Below, piece after piece: positions 32,840 through 43,890 of a stretch of DNA of 64,000 nt. Positions within the stretch are counted from its first letter, which is position 1. Each line of letters opens with the position of its first letter. The DNA lies in the NCBI RefSeq assembly GCF_019279795.1, contig NC_056737.1, positions 44,110,946 through 44,174,945 of the forward strand, written 5' to 3'. Position numbers and translations under genes: made by a program. The stretch is from Protopterus annectens. Taxonomy: Eukaryota > Chordata > Ceratodontiformes > Protopteridae. The notes beneath the pieces were generated by a model. The model saw only the letters and a program-made list of their open reading frames with translations, was not told the origin of the DNA and did no database searches.

Positions 32840-33030
32840 ACTTATTAAGAGGCACCGTTGTCGCCTCACAGTAAGACACTGTCCTGTTCGATTCTCAGCT
32901 AGAGCGTCTTCTGCGTGGAGACATGCGTGAATGGGCGTACCTCCGTTGAAGGTTGTGCATCAGAGCTGGCAACTCGGCACGTAAAAATCAACTGCCAAAT
33001 CATTAGCGGACCTTAAATAACGAAAAGATG
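32840..33030 (+). repeat. tRNA-like SINE fragment
   Basis: GTCGCCTCACAGTAAGACACTG is followed by GTTCGATTCTC, an RNA polymerase III B-box, and then GCGTGGAGACATGCGTGAATG. The organisation (tRNA-like head, unrelated body) fits a SINE. I cannot name the family. It separates two CR1-like RT fragments. Confidence 0.45.
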
Positions 33031-33049
33031 TTCTGCAAAGTTAAAAAGG

Positions 33050-33320
33050 CTCTCTCTAACTAATCTAGACACCTCATCTTATCTACATTGGTTAGAATAG
33101 TCTTACTTAAGGCATAAGCATAACACAAATTGTTTGTACCAAAGTCCATTCCTTTAGATTTACCTACATTAAGTGGCATATGTTTAAGCACAGCCCAGTT
33201 CAGTAGTACACCTACACATCCCTGTAAATTTACTTGATCTCCCAGATTGGTTACATTGGGACCAACCTGAATATCTTCAGCAAACTTATTCAAAGTCTTT
33301 CAACCTAACACCTTCATCCC
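33050..33320 (-). pseudogene. CR1-like RT fragment, second
   Basis: A minus-strand frame reads NKFAEDIQVGPNVTNLGDQV (motif C, ADD changed to AED), NLQGCVGVLLNWAVLKHMPLN and VGKSKGMDFG, the block after the catalytic motif. Because it repeats motif C found at 32,650, it comes from a separate insertion. Confidence 0.65.
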
Positions 33321-33950
33321 TTTGGCACCTAAACATAACTTAAAAATGCCCTTCTGTAATCTTACAAATCAAAACCAAAATGGGCATTAACTTAAAATCC
33401 TTCATACAGACTTCCTTGCACAAAATGTAGTGCCTCCACTCTTGGCTTCGAACTGCAGGAATCTCTCCTCTGCTGTCTCAAAAGAAATGTCCTCATACCC
33501 AGCACTCCATAAACAAGTAAAATGCAAATGTGTGCATTCAGCCCAATTCCATCATACATTACTAACACGGACACCCTCCTCTTTACTATTTACTTCCATC
33601 AGTAGAGTTTTATCACACTTCTGCTTTCCCTCTCCCTTTCTTACACCAATGTACTTTTCCATTTCATCTTCCTTGCACCCCACCCTTATCTGAGGGTATC
33701 CAATGGGTTGCCTGCAAGTATTTTTGCACATGCTGTAATTCCTTCGCTGATTGCATCAAATGCCTAGCTTTTAATCTTTTTTGTTCACACTGTGATACTA
33801 GTCGGTTCTGTACTACTACCACCTAACCACATATGCTCCTATACATATTGCTTTGTTTACTCCTGTAGGGACAACTGTACAGCTCATTAATACGTTACTG
33901 CAGTTCCTTTTATGTATCTGGGGCATCACATTGAAGATGCTTAAGCCCAT
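33321..33950. other. No recognisable gene
   Basis: AT-rich sequence. An open frame at 33,430-33,693 is Ser/Pro/Phe-rich with no motif; I treat it as chance. Confidence 0.4.
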
Positions 33951-33959
33951 TCAAAGAAA

Positions 33960-34262
33960 CATAGAACAAGCAGAAAATTGGTATAAGGGATGAAGGTGTT
34001 AGGTTTCTGGGCCATTTCTGTCCCACAGACTCCCCCTTTTGTGGAATAGACTCCCTCTCCACGTAAAGCAGAGTACCTCATTAAACCTTTTTAAGCACAA
34101 CCTGGATAACTGGATGGGGAACAGAAAATAAGGGATTCCACCTATGTCCCTGCTGGACAGTGGCATAGAGTGCTGACTTGTTGGAACATGGGCTAAATTC
34201 TGGGTGATGCTTGTAAGGGCATCAGGGCCAATAGCCTAGTAATCCCTATGATCTTATGAACT
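33960..34262 (+). mobile_element. CR1-like LINE 3' end
   Basis: A frame reads LLWNRLPLHVKQSTSLNLFK and DNWMGNRK, matching the ORF2 C-terminus at about 29,960-30,055 (LWNKIPVQVRQSPSLTLFK). The tail has CCAATAGCCTAGTAATCCCTATGATCTTATGAACTG, a diverged relative of the octamer tail at 30,200. Confidence 0.75.
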
Positions 34263-35896
34263 GGGCTTATGCAGCTGTCTTCCAGGAGGAGACTTGTACA
34301 CCTGCCCCTCTATTCTACAGATTATAGATTATTAGTAGGAGACCTAAATATATTCTATAAATGCTTACATAATGACACTACAGCTGCCACCATACAAATG
34401 AAATTTTTAGACATAATATCAACATCAGAAACAATGAGTTAACTGTTGATCTGCTTGTTGCCAGCTCTTTATTAAACTGTTCTTTTTACACCAAAGAGAA
34501 GAAAGCCTACTGCATAGTAGACATGCCATCAATTTGGCAGTATTTAAGAAGCTACTGAACTATTGTTACAAGAGCTTTAGCTATGCCCCAGGGTCGCAAA
34601 TCAGGAAATCTCTTAACCTGCCTATACAGACCCTGAGTTTGTATATATAACAAGTAACTGATTAATTTACTTTTATTGCTCTGCATTCTATTAACGTTTC
34701 CTTATTTAAATTGCATACATGTTGTTCTTACTGTACTGTCAGTTGTTTTCCCTTTACTTCAGTTTGCTTCTTCTGGGCTGAGGCTGAAACTGATATACTG
34801 TGAATTTGTTAAATGGGTTAGAGTCCTGATCAATCAATTAATATTTAAATAAATAAGTCTGACTGCAGTAAATGACTAAATAGGATGAAATGATGTTACA
34901 ATGATATCAAAAAGTGAGAAACGAGGGGTACTTATTCATGCCCAGCTGAAACCAATCTAGACACAATTTTTACTGTAGAGCAAAGATCCACATAGATGTT
35001 CATCAAATTCAAACAGGGTGTAGGCAAATGGAGGATGAGAAAATCAATCCCTGGGTAATAGCAAGCATTGCAATACCAGCTCAGTTCCTTAATCCTCTGG
35101 ACTAACTAAGTCCTAAAGAGTTGGGAAATAGATTCAGACCCTTACTTTAGTTATTCTGTTATTACTGTGTTATTTGTTTTTGTCCCCACAGGTGAATGTA
35201 ATGCATGCTAGTCAAATCAGCTGTAAACTGTGTAGTCAGTATGCACTGAAATGTGTACACAAGAGTATGGGTCTTCTGTACAGACACAAAGTAAACAAAC
35301 GGTATTTTACACTCAAACGAATGCTAATCATTGCTACTGGAACTCATATCAGACAATTTTCTTACTTGTGGTGTTACAGTACTATAACTAGGGTGAGGTG
35401 ATGGGTGTAACTGTTGGGGGGTTGCAATAGTCAAGTACCAATGGTGTACAAGTACAGAACCAGCGCCCATTCATATTTATTTATGAAGCCAGGACAATCG
35501 CAGCTTCATATGTGAAAGTCTCTAATGCAAAGGCTCCTGTGGGGAAATCAAGTGTATGCAATCAAGCTATAGCACAGAGAACTTTTTTTCCTATTTGCTT
35601 CTCAGCTTTGAAAAAAAGAGTTTTCTTTTTGCCTCTCAACTTTGGGATAAGGGGGTCCCAGTCACAGGGTCTTCCTATGGAACAAGGTAAGCCATCTTAC
35701 AGCTCCTCAATGTCATTAGAAAGATTTTAACTTCATCACACTGGAGTTAAATAAATAAAATGTTATAAAACAACAGTGGCATTTGTACACTTTGGAGTAA
35801 GTGGTAGCTGCCTCCTCTTCCAGTCTTTGCCAGGGCTAGCAAGCTTTTATTTAAAACTAATGACTATTGTGAAAAAAACAATGGTTGGAAGGGCTG

Positions 35897-35897
<1 letters not shown>
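34263..35897. other. No recognisable gene
   Basis: Several short open frames exist (for example 35,174-35,401 and 35,512-35,730), but none shows a conserved motif, splice context or family resemblance I can defend. Confidence 0.45.

Positions 35898-35967
<70 letters not shown>
35898..35967. repeat. (CA)n microsatellite
   Basis: About 35 uninterrupted CA units. It creates artificial Thr-His repeat frames. Confidence 0.95.
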
Positions 35968-35969
<2 letters not shown>

Positions 35970-37099
35970 AAAGAAATGTTCTATATGCATACACACACAT
36001 TGTAACGTACCAAGATGGCTCCATCCTACTTAAGGGGAAGGCAGCTCAAGATGGTAGAATTCACTGGGAAAGCACGAGGAGTTTGGATCTTTTATATGTA
36101 GCTGTGTTCATGGAGAAGGGAGAGAATATCTGAGGTCAGAGCAATCACCACTGGGGTGGGAATCTAGTGAACATTTTGCATTTACCATGGAGAGCTCTGG
36201 TAGTGGAGAATATTGAGGTTCTGTGTTGTGCCTGAAGGACTTTGGTAAACTATTTCATTACAGCTATATTGGTTTGAAATCTTAAAGTCTTGTGTTAGTA
36301 GCTTCCCAGAATGTGTGCTTGTGGGTTACAGTACAAGGGAGCAACTGTACTTTAATCAAAGACTATTTATTTTAATGTGTTTATTTATGAAGCAGCAGCT
36401 CAGACAGACAGTTAAGCTTTGTGAAAAATCTTCTGCACCCAGTTTAAGCTGTAGGACTAAATGCAGCAAGTGAACTCAACATTTTGTTCCATTACAAGTT
36501 TGCTTTTCATGGTTTACTATCAAAAGTTGGAAACTTACTTCTTCATCGTTCATACAGTCGAGGGTATAGGTGCAAAAGTTTAAAATTCCAAGTGGATTTT
36601 TGTCGCCTCTGAAAAGGTTGAGATGTAGCTTGCATTTGTGTGAGTGATGTTTATAATTGGATTGGAGATCGCACTACAGTGGGAATCGGGAAATTTACCT
36701 TTTTACTTAATGTAGTGTGATCTTGATTAAAATATATAATTAGCAGGGGGTATGGGGAGGTGCAGGGGGGGTTTGCCCCCCTGCAAAACATTTGTAGGAC
36801 ATCACTGAACGTCAAGGTAAGCTGGGTAATGTCAATAATGTTGAAATCGAATTATCAGCATTACCACTTTCGTTGTTTTGAGTGAACGATGTGTTTAACT
36901 TCCGACCTTTTTTTTTTTTTTTTGAGTGAATCATTACTCCAATAACAGTGCTTCAGAATTTTGATAGTAAACAGTTTTTCATTGCTTTTTCACTGCTTGT
37001 TCTCTTGGATAAGGCAAAGCTGTGCTATGTTCTGCCAAAATTACTTCTTTTGGAAGAAACCTGGTATGCTTACTTACCAAAGCATCACAATGCAAAAAT

Positions 37100-37106
<7 letters not shown>
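35968..37106. other. Unassigned, with a dispersed palindrome
   Basis: 36,667-36,722 is an imperfect palindrome (GATCGCACTACAGTGGGAA and its near-complement TTACTTAATGTAGTGTGATC) related to the one at 23,736. Just downstream, GCAGGGGGG and CCCCCCTGC at about 36,762-36,784 form a second short palindrome. A 15-T run lies near 36,909. No gene seen. Confidence 0.55.

Positions 37107-37156
<50 letters not shown>
37107..37156. repeat. (AT)n microsatellite
   Basis: A pure AT dinucleotide run of about 50 bp. Confidence 0.95.
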
Positions 37157-37158
<2 letters not shown>

Positions 37159-38515
37159 TTTTTATTTGTTTATACTTGCTGACTAAGTTGATTATACTAG
37201 ACAGGGGGGGGCCTCTTTTCTGGGGAGTCCCAAGGTGGTATTCATATCCACTATGGGAAATCTAACCAGAGAAATTTTATATATGTGTATATGTGCATGT
37301 ACATATGTACACATGTGTATATATTGAGTGTAGATGTCAGGAATTTTTGGCAAGCAAATGAGTGTAACTTAGGACATTTTTTTTGAGCTGGTATACAGGA
37401 TCTGAATTGCCTAGACATAAGGCCTTGTTAAGTTTCATTCTGGTGGCTGCCAAAATAGCAATTACTACAAAAAAGAAATCACAGTCTAAACCATCTGTAC
37501 GTGATGTAGTGAATACTGTAACAGAGATAAAAGAACCAGAAGAGCGATCTCTAGAAAATGGTAGGAGCAAATTTCATAGAAAACAAATGGAAACTGCTGG
37601 AACAATACATGCAGAAAAATGTTTAGGAGGAGGAATGAGGTTTAAGAAAAGGCAGGACCTAAACAATTTTTCTAACGCTGAATTGATTATATCATATAGA
37701 AAACAAATGTGATGTACAATGCTTTTAAATTTGAACTTGTTAATACGGCTCATTTACTTTTATATAAATCTTCGGTTGCCTATGTCACAAGTGATGAGTC
37801 AATAAAAGTGTTTACAAACAAAAAAGGAAACAAGGCAGAAAAACAACAGTAAATGAGAATGATAATACGCCCATCACAATTTGTAATTTTAATAGTTTAA
37901 GGAGTAATAGAAGGTCAGTGAAGTTTAAATGCTAGAAGGAAAGGAAAGAATATGCTGCTTAACAGACAGAAACTGTTACAAAGGAAAACTGGGAGCAATT
38001 TCAAACATTACAAAACTGACAGGAGTTAAGGAAAATGAGAAGTGATAGATGTCAGCAACAGGTACTTTGCTTAAAGACAAAACCGTGGAGATTCTAGATA
38101 TGATAATTACAATATGGAGTGATTTGAAAAGATTACAAACTGGCTGTTTGGACAAAGAAAGGTGACTGGAGAGGGAAACTAGTTAGTACAAGGAAACATA
38201 GATGTAGGAGAAATTTGTATAAAAGACTGACAAAATGTGAGTGGATTTTAAACAAAAGCACAGGAAGTATTACTTAAGATAAGAGGAAAACAAGAATTGA
38301 TTAGGACAGACTTTTAGTGATACAAGTTCTACCTTATGATTTCCAGTGTTATGAGTTTTCGGTGTTATAACAGGGACCCAAAAGTACTTCTTTGTCATAT
38401 GTGGCTTATTTGGTTACTATAGCAAAGATCCTTCAGATGATATGTTAAATTGAGATTACTTCAGGTGGATGTAAAAGATCTTGCAGCACTTATAAAAAAG
38501 GAATAGGGGGTTGTT
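37157..38515. other. No recognisable gene
   Basis: A plus-strand frame at 37,383-37,712 is Lys/Arg-rich and has no motif I recognise. A purine-rich run at 37,560-38,330 may be sense-strand remains of an A-rich LINE, but no RT block is readable. Confidence 0.35.
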
Positions 38516-38519
38516 TTAT

Positions 38520-39862
38520 TTATTTACATATTTCATTACTTACGCACTCATTTTCATAAGGCTTCTTGTCATTTCTTTCTATTTTTAAACTCCAACGTGT
38601 AATAAACACAAAGAAAAAAGTTACAATTATTTCAAGAAAAACAAAAATTAATTTTTGTAAGACAATGTCAAGCTTTTATCTCTCCCAGATATTTCCTTCA
38701 CAACCATCTTTTTTTTTATCTGGCATACCACTACTATCTGTATTTTTATTATACAATAATCCATCAGATCTCTTCCATAATCTCCAAACTGAAAAATGGG
38801 ACGCAATATGGTTTTGAAGCAATTACACATCTTTCTCTCTCATACTTTCCAACAGTATCATATCCATTGTTCTAGTTTATAAATCCTTTCCAGCTATTTT
38901 CCTTTTTAAAATCTCTCCAAAACTGTTAATCTTTTCACATTCTAAAAACAATGTTGTGTTGTTTTTTCATCATTACACTCATCACATATTTTTTCTTCCA
39001 GCACTTAATATGAAATATAAACGTTTAAATGTTAACTTATCCAACAAAACTCTTCATACGAAATCTCCTGCTTCATAAAAATTCTCAAGCATTTTCTATT
39101 TTTTATAGCATTTCTTACATCTTATTTTAATTTCTTCTAAAGATATACCACAACATACACCACTTACATTTATCTTGAATATTGGTATACCTTATTTTTC
39201 TGGGTTTCATCAATCTCATTAAAATAAAATTATGGAAGGTGAAAATGTATCTCACATTCTTTTCCTTCCACCTTTTCTTATTCACCACTTCTTTCCCCTC
39301 CTACATACTTCCATTTGCCTTCATATCTCATTTACATATAACATTTCTCCATCATCTTTAACGTACTCTCTCTTTCACCTTCTACAATACCCAGGAAAAA
39401 TGCATTTTTAGATTCAAACCTTTTTTATTGCATAGCACCCCTCTTTTCTCTGGATTTGATGTTGCTCTCCAAATAAAAATACATTTCTAATACCTCATTC
39501 TCCATTTTAGTTGGATACTCTCAAATATGCTATTTTCCCTAATATGTATGTACTGAACATTTTCTGTTAAATGATGCACTTAAAATTCTCTGCCATACCA
39601 TTTTTTAATTTCTTTTAACATCATTTTTTCCAGTGCTCTATTACACTTTCATACTCTCCAAATTTCATGTAGTACACTTATTGCTTTATTAAACTATAAC
39701 CTAACTTTCTTTAATAATTCCTCTACTTGTACCATCACTTCACTAATCCACGTCTTAGTTTTAACCACAATCATAAATCATCAGCATTACTATGAGAGAA
39801 ATGTGACAAAGAAAGAAAAAAATCAACATAACAACTCTTTTTTCCCCATCTCCTGTTTTCAT
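38520..39862 (-). pseudogene. L1/Tx1-like LINE, catalytic motif C to C-terminus
   Basis: Read on the minus strand, a NADDL motif (motif C, usually YADD) appears at about 39,780-39,792, followed by VVVKTKTWISEVMVQVEELL-like sequence, the post-motif-C helix. Near 38,930-39,000 is ICDECNDEKTTQHCFLECEK, a C-x2-C-x7-H-x4-C knuckle like that near the end of L1/Tx1 ORF2. The sense strand is strongly purine-rich. Frames change often. The part upstream of motif C is displaced to 42,080 and beyond by a CR1-like insertion. Confidence 0.6.
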
Positions 39863-39965
39863 AGGTTCATACTAGGCTATCTGCCCTAGGGCATTTATAA
39901 GCTTAGCCAGAGTGTGTGTGGCTTTCGCCACCCCTTGGAATAAGAATACTATGCCCATTTAGGGT

Positions 39966-41642
39966 TTAGTTTACTGTGCCTCTGTCTAGTAGTGATACAG
40001 AGATGACCCCCGGGGTAAACCTACGATCTTCCATCCACTCGTCAAGATTTCTCTTGAAGAAAGTCAGTGAGGGGCTCTGCCTAACATGGACTGGGATTCT
40101 GTTCCAGAGTGTAGGGAGCCTCTGGGTTATGAATCTGTCCCTCCAACACATCCTATTTATTTCTGTGTTGAGGTTCAAATCTCTCGCTCTCGTGGCTCTG
40201 GTGGATTTGGATTTTCTGAGGTGGAGCATGTCCATTAATTCCGGATTGGACATGGCCTTGTACGTCAGGCATAGATCGCCTCTGAGTAGGCGGTATGCGA
40301 CTGAATACAGCTGGAGTTTCTTCAGCCAGGCAGCATATGACATATGTTTGAGACCCTTGATCCTCTTGGTGAGGTACTTTTGGGGTCTTTCTAACTGCTG
40401 CAGGTGTCAGGTAAGGTATATCCCAAATGGGGCATTGTACTCAATTATGGGCCTGATAAGGGAAGAGTATAGGGGCACAATGACCTCTCTTGATCTAGAT
40501 GTGAATCCTTTCATGATAAGGTGGGTAATATAGAAGGTCTTCCTAACCACCTTGGCAATATGAGTGTCAAATGAGAGGTTACTGTCAACTTGGGTCCCTA
40601 GGTCTCCGATTACTTCTTCTGTACTTAATGGATTACCACCTATGTGGTAATTTATGGGTACTTTGTTTTTCCCAAATGGTATGACTATATATTTTTTGGC
40701 GTTCAGTTTAAGGCCATGGCTCTGGCACCAGTTATACGTTTCTATGAGGCCTTTCTGAAGGATGCTTGTGTCCACTGGAGTATCAATTATGGCACCCAGT
40801 TTGCAGTCATCTGCGAACTTTGTCAGCCACAATCCTCCTATGTTTGCTTGCACCTCGGAAAAATAAATGCCAAACAAGAGGGGTCCCAGGACCGTGCCCT
40901 GTGGGACACTGCTTGTGACTGGCTTAGATTCTGACATGACTCCAGCAATTCTGACCTTGTGGGTTCTGTCCTTGAGCCAGTTTGCAACCCATCTTATGAC
41001 ATATGGGTTTACATTTAAGCTGGTGAGCTTGTCTATGATGCCCGAGTGGGGTATTGTGTTGAAGGCTTTTGCAAGATCAAGATAGGCTGTGTGAACTGTC
41101 TTACCCTCATCAATGGCCTTAGTGACGGTTTTGAAAAAGTCGACCAGGTTCAAAAGGCAAGATCTGCCCTTGACAAAGCCGAATTGGGTAGGATCCAGTG
41201 TCTGTAGGTCCCCAATGTCTTTGTTTATGAGTTCCATAATGATCCTCTCCATAGCTTTGCGGACCAGGCTCGTCAAGCTTATGGGGCGATAATTTCCAGG
41301 GTCCGCAGAAGCACCTCCTTTGTGGAGTGGGACGACTGTTGCTGTACGCCATTCTTTGGGTACGTATCCTGTAGTAAGGCTAAGATTGAGCAGCAGCCTT
41401 ATGTGCGGGTTTAGTTCCTCTTGGAGTTCATGTAGCACGCAACCCGGGACACAGTCTGGTCCCATTGATGCTGTGTTTTTAGCTTTGGAGAGGGCGGCTC
41501 TCACCTGGGCATCTGAGATGTCAGGGAGGTTACACTCTGCTGGGATAGATATTTCTCCTTTTGGGGGGGGGGGGGGGATTTGCACTGAACCTGTCTGCCG
41601 GTATGTTGGCAATGTCTGTGGGTTCAGTGTATTTTTTGTCAT
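39966..41642 (-). pseudogene. CR1-like reverse transcriptase, best-preserved RT frame
   Basis: A 411-residue frame (40,407-41,642) contains ALSKAKNTASMGPDCVPG, ATVVPLHKGGASADPGNYRP, FGFVKGRSCLLNLVDF, AYLDLAKAFNTIP (motif A), TSSVPQGTVLGPLLFGIYF (motif B, expected SGVPQG), WLTKFADDCKLGAI (motif C) and DLGTQVDSNLSFD. A TGA at 40,407 where the other copy has Arg (LTRHLQQ) ends it; the same frame then continues to 39,966 through the C-terminus ending LDRGTVN. Apart from that single stop the RT is open for 1.68 kb. Confidence 0.9.
41565..41577. repeat. G homopolymer
   Basis: A run of about a dozen G residues in the CR1-like linker (Pro codons on the coding strand). Such runs are prone to length change and may be the cause of the frame break at this point. 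Confidence 0.8.
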
Positions 41643-41652
41643 TTTGGACTAA

Positions 41653-42084
41653 CTCTGTGCATATCTGGGAGTTTCCACCCAGGTTTCTAACATAAGAAGG
41701 CCTTGTGATTGTCTTTAGTGTCTTTTGCGATTTTTCTCTCAAAGTTGGCCTTGGATGATTTTATGAGTGATCGTAGTTTTTGCTAGTACTGATCAGAGAT
41801 GCCTTCCCTTTTGGGGATTTTGCTCTGTCATGTAGTAGCTTCCTCCTCCTGTTGTAAAGCTTGTTAATGGCTGGGGTCCACCAGACAGGACACCTGCCTT
41901 TGGGGGAATGGGTCTTGGTTTTATTTGGGATTGCATGATCCATGCATTCTTGAAGGTGTCCATAGAAAGCGTTTATAAAGGATTCAGTGGTATGGGCTGT
42001 GGTTTCCACTGGCCCAGGGGCCTTGAAGGATACCACTTCAGTCTTAAGAAGTATGAAGTGTTTTGCTGCTTGCATTTCACACAC
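41653..42084 (-). pseudogene. CR1-like ORF2 linker, truncated start
   Basis: Two frames encode SFKAPGPVETTAHTTESFIN, CPVWWTPAINKLYNRRRKL and, in a second frame, RPSYVRNLGGNSQICTELVQ. They match the linker at 28,050-28,490. A ~45-residue stretch between them differs from the other copy, which suggests a local rearrangement around 41,745-41,830. Confidence 0.75.
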
Positions 42085-42815
42085 ATATGTTTAAATTATT
42101 GCCTTATTAGTACAATCAGACACATTTATAATGGATTTCCATGTTTAACTCCTCTCCTATTTTTTTCTCCCATATGTTTATCTGAACTTTTACCCATGAC
42201 ATTTCATAGCACATTTTTATAACAATCAACATTTTTCTCCTATCCCACTAGTTTTACTCCTTTATTTTCTTTCAAGATCATCTGTTACTTCTATTGCTAT
42301 TATTAAAGTTTCTTCCACTTCTCTCCCTCTGATTCCTAAAACCTCATCAAAAACCTTCTGCATCCATTTCTGTATTATTTTCATAAAGATTTTATAATCT
42401 GTATTTCCCAGCATTACTGGTTTCCAAGTTATTTTTTTTTTCTTTCACTTTTTTTTCCATATAAACTTGATTACACCACCATAAATCCTTCTGTTATTCC
42501 CGTCTCTATCCATTATTATTATTTTTTTTTTTTTACAGAAAATGTTTCATTTATCTCTTTATAATACTCATAACCTAATCCATCTATTCATCATGCTGAT
42601 TCTGCCTTCCTTCTTTTTACTCCCATTTCTCTCATAGTAGTCTCCTTTTCTAGAGAATTCATAGCATTTTCATACATTCTACCATCAATCTTTTCTGCAC
42701 TTTCTTCACCAAACATTCCATGCATTCTTTATTCTCGTATTTTATCTCCTTTCCCCAAAATGGTGAACCTTCCTCTTTTCTGCTTAAAAAAAGTCTAAAC
42801 ATTTTAACTTTTATA
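42080..42815 (-). pseudogene. L1/Tx1-like LINE, RT blocks 1-2
   Basis: On the minus strand, GGVIKFIWKKK then ITWKPVMLGNTDYKIFMKII (about 42,390-42,490) parallels the L1/Tx1 RT opening (ITLIYKKG ... WRPITLLNTDYKIFTKIL). Just upstream is GYEYYKEINETF, the DGLPYEFYKxF block. From here to the NADDL motif at 39,785 is about 395 bp once the 2.2-kb CR1-like insertion is ignored, close to the spacing expected in an uninterrupted RT. Confidence 0.6.
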
Positions 42816-43028
42816 GGTTCATAGGTTCATACTAGGCTATCTGCCCTAGGGCATTTAAAAGCCTAGCCAGGGTGTGTTTGGCTTTCGCCACCCATTTTAA
42901 ATTTATTTAGCTATGCCTTTTTTCGAGGTTAGTATACCGTGCCTCTGTCTAACAGTGACACAGAAGTGATACCCGGGGTAAACCTACGATCTCCCATCCA
43001 CTCATCAAGATTCCTCTTGAAGAGAGTC
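42816..43028 (-). mobile_element. CR1-like LINE 3' end, second hit in the same LINE
   Basis: A ~210-bp copy of only the CR1-like end: AGGTTCATAGGTTCATACTA octamer tail, CCTAGCCAGGGTG and the last codons (DEWMGDRRFTPGITSVSLL) on the minus strand. It closely matches 29,990-30,236 in inverse. 5'-truncated. Confidence 0.9.
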
Positions 43029-43430
43029 AATGAGTTGTCCTATGATTTCATGCAGCTCTAGTTCTATTTCTTTTATTTTATCATTGCATTGCTATATTTT
43101 TGTATATTTTTATGATTTCATTATACACTCATCTATTCCTTTTTTTCACTCTTTTCTACAATTAAAAATATTTTCTTGTATTTTTTTCTTTATAAGCAAT
43201 CCAACCAATCCAATTTACATAATGTGATCTCATTGTCATATCATGTTCCCATAAAATCCTTTTCATCTCATCTATTTTAGCAAGTTCTCCAATCAATCTT
43301 TTTACTCCTTTCCCTTCCTATTATTTTTGTCATCTCCTATTCTAGCCCACACCACTCAATGCACTGAAAATTCAGCTATTTAACATTTTTGAATATACCA
43401 CATAATTTCAGTTTTCAAGTCCCCTTTAAT
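43029..43430 (-). pseudogene. Probable continuation of the L1/Tx1-like LINE
   Basis: Pyrimidine-rich on the given strand, hence purine-rich on the minus strand like the neighbouring LINE pieces. No individual block is readable, so this is assigned by composition and position only. Confidence 0.3.
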
Positions 43431-43773
43431 ATTAACTGTAATGTCCCTGCTCTGGGCCAGTAATCAAGAAGCCTCAATCCTCACCTCGGACACGGTTCAC
43501 TTGGAACAAAAATAGATACACTCAGCATTTCCAGATACAGCTCTCTGCACCAAGCACAATTTCCCTTAAGTGCTCACAGGGAACACACTCCTGCCCTGGG
43601 GCTGGGTTTCCTTCTCTCTCATCAGGCCCCAAATAAGACTCCTGACGACAGCTGTAGAACTGAGTCCTAAGCTGAGTGCTCCAAGCCACGTCCTCCACCA
43701 CCCTCTGTCAAACCAGTGCTCTGTGTCCCTACTCAAAGTAGCTTACACACACACTCTTTGATATTTGGATTTT
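43431..43773. other. No recognisable gene
   Basis: Less biased composition than its neighbours; a short plus-strand frame at 43,570-43,761 has no motif. Confidence 0.4.
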
Positions 43774-43826
43774 CACACACACACACATATACACACATAT
43801 ACACACATATACACACATATACACAC

Positions 43827-43888
<62 letters not shown>
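43774..43888. repeat. Compound microsatellite: ACACACATAT decamers then (AC)n
   Basis: About six decamer units ACACACATAT (43,783-43,840), flanked by pure AC repeats (to 43,888). A decamer embedded in a dinucleotide array suggests expansion by slippage of a mutated AC tract. Confidence 0.95.

Positions 43889-43890
<2 letters not shown>

Larger units (their letters stand above)
39863..42075 (-). mobile_element. CR1-like LINE, 5'-truncated, minus strand
   Basis: Same family as 23.9-30.2 kb and very similar to it. It runs from within the ORF2 linker (HFILLKTEVVSFKAPGPV at about 42,065) to the octamer tail (TAGGTTCATACTAGGCTATC at 39,863). The 5' end lacks ORF1 and the endonuclease. It lies inside an L1/Tx1-like LINE of the same orientation. 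Confidence 0.9.

Noticed and set aside
32840..33030. A functional tRNA gene
   Set aside because: Only the B-box region is tRNA-like; a full cloverleaf cannot be drawn and no terminator follows at the right distance.
33430..33693. Ser/Pro/Phe-rich frame as a gene
   Set aside because: No conserved motif, and the sequence is flanked by LINE fragments.
35776..36133. Open frames with Thr-His repeats
   Set aside because: They are translations of the (CA)n array; the same applies at 43.7 and 63.5 kb.
39976..40533. A 185-codon plus-strand frame
   Set aside because: It is antisense to the CR1-like RT C-terminus, and a parallel antisense frame exists at the other copy.
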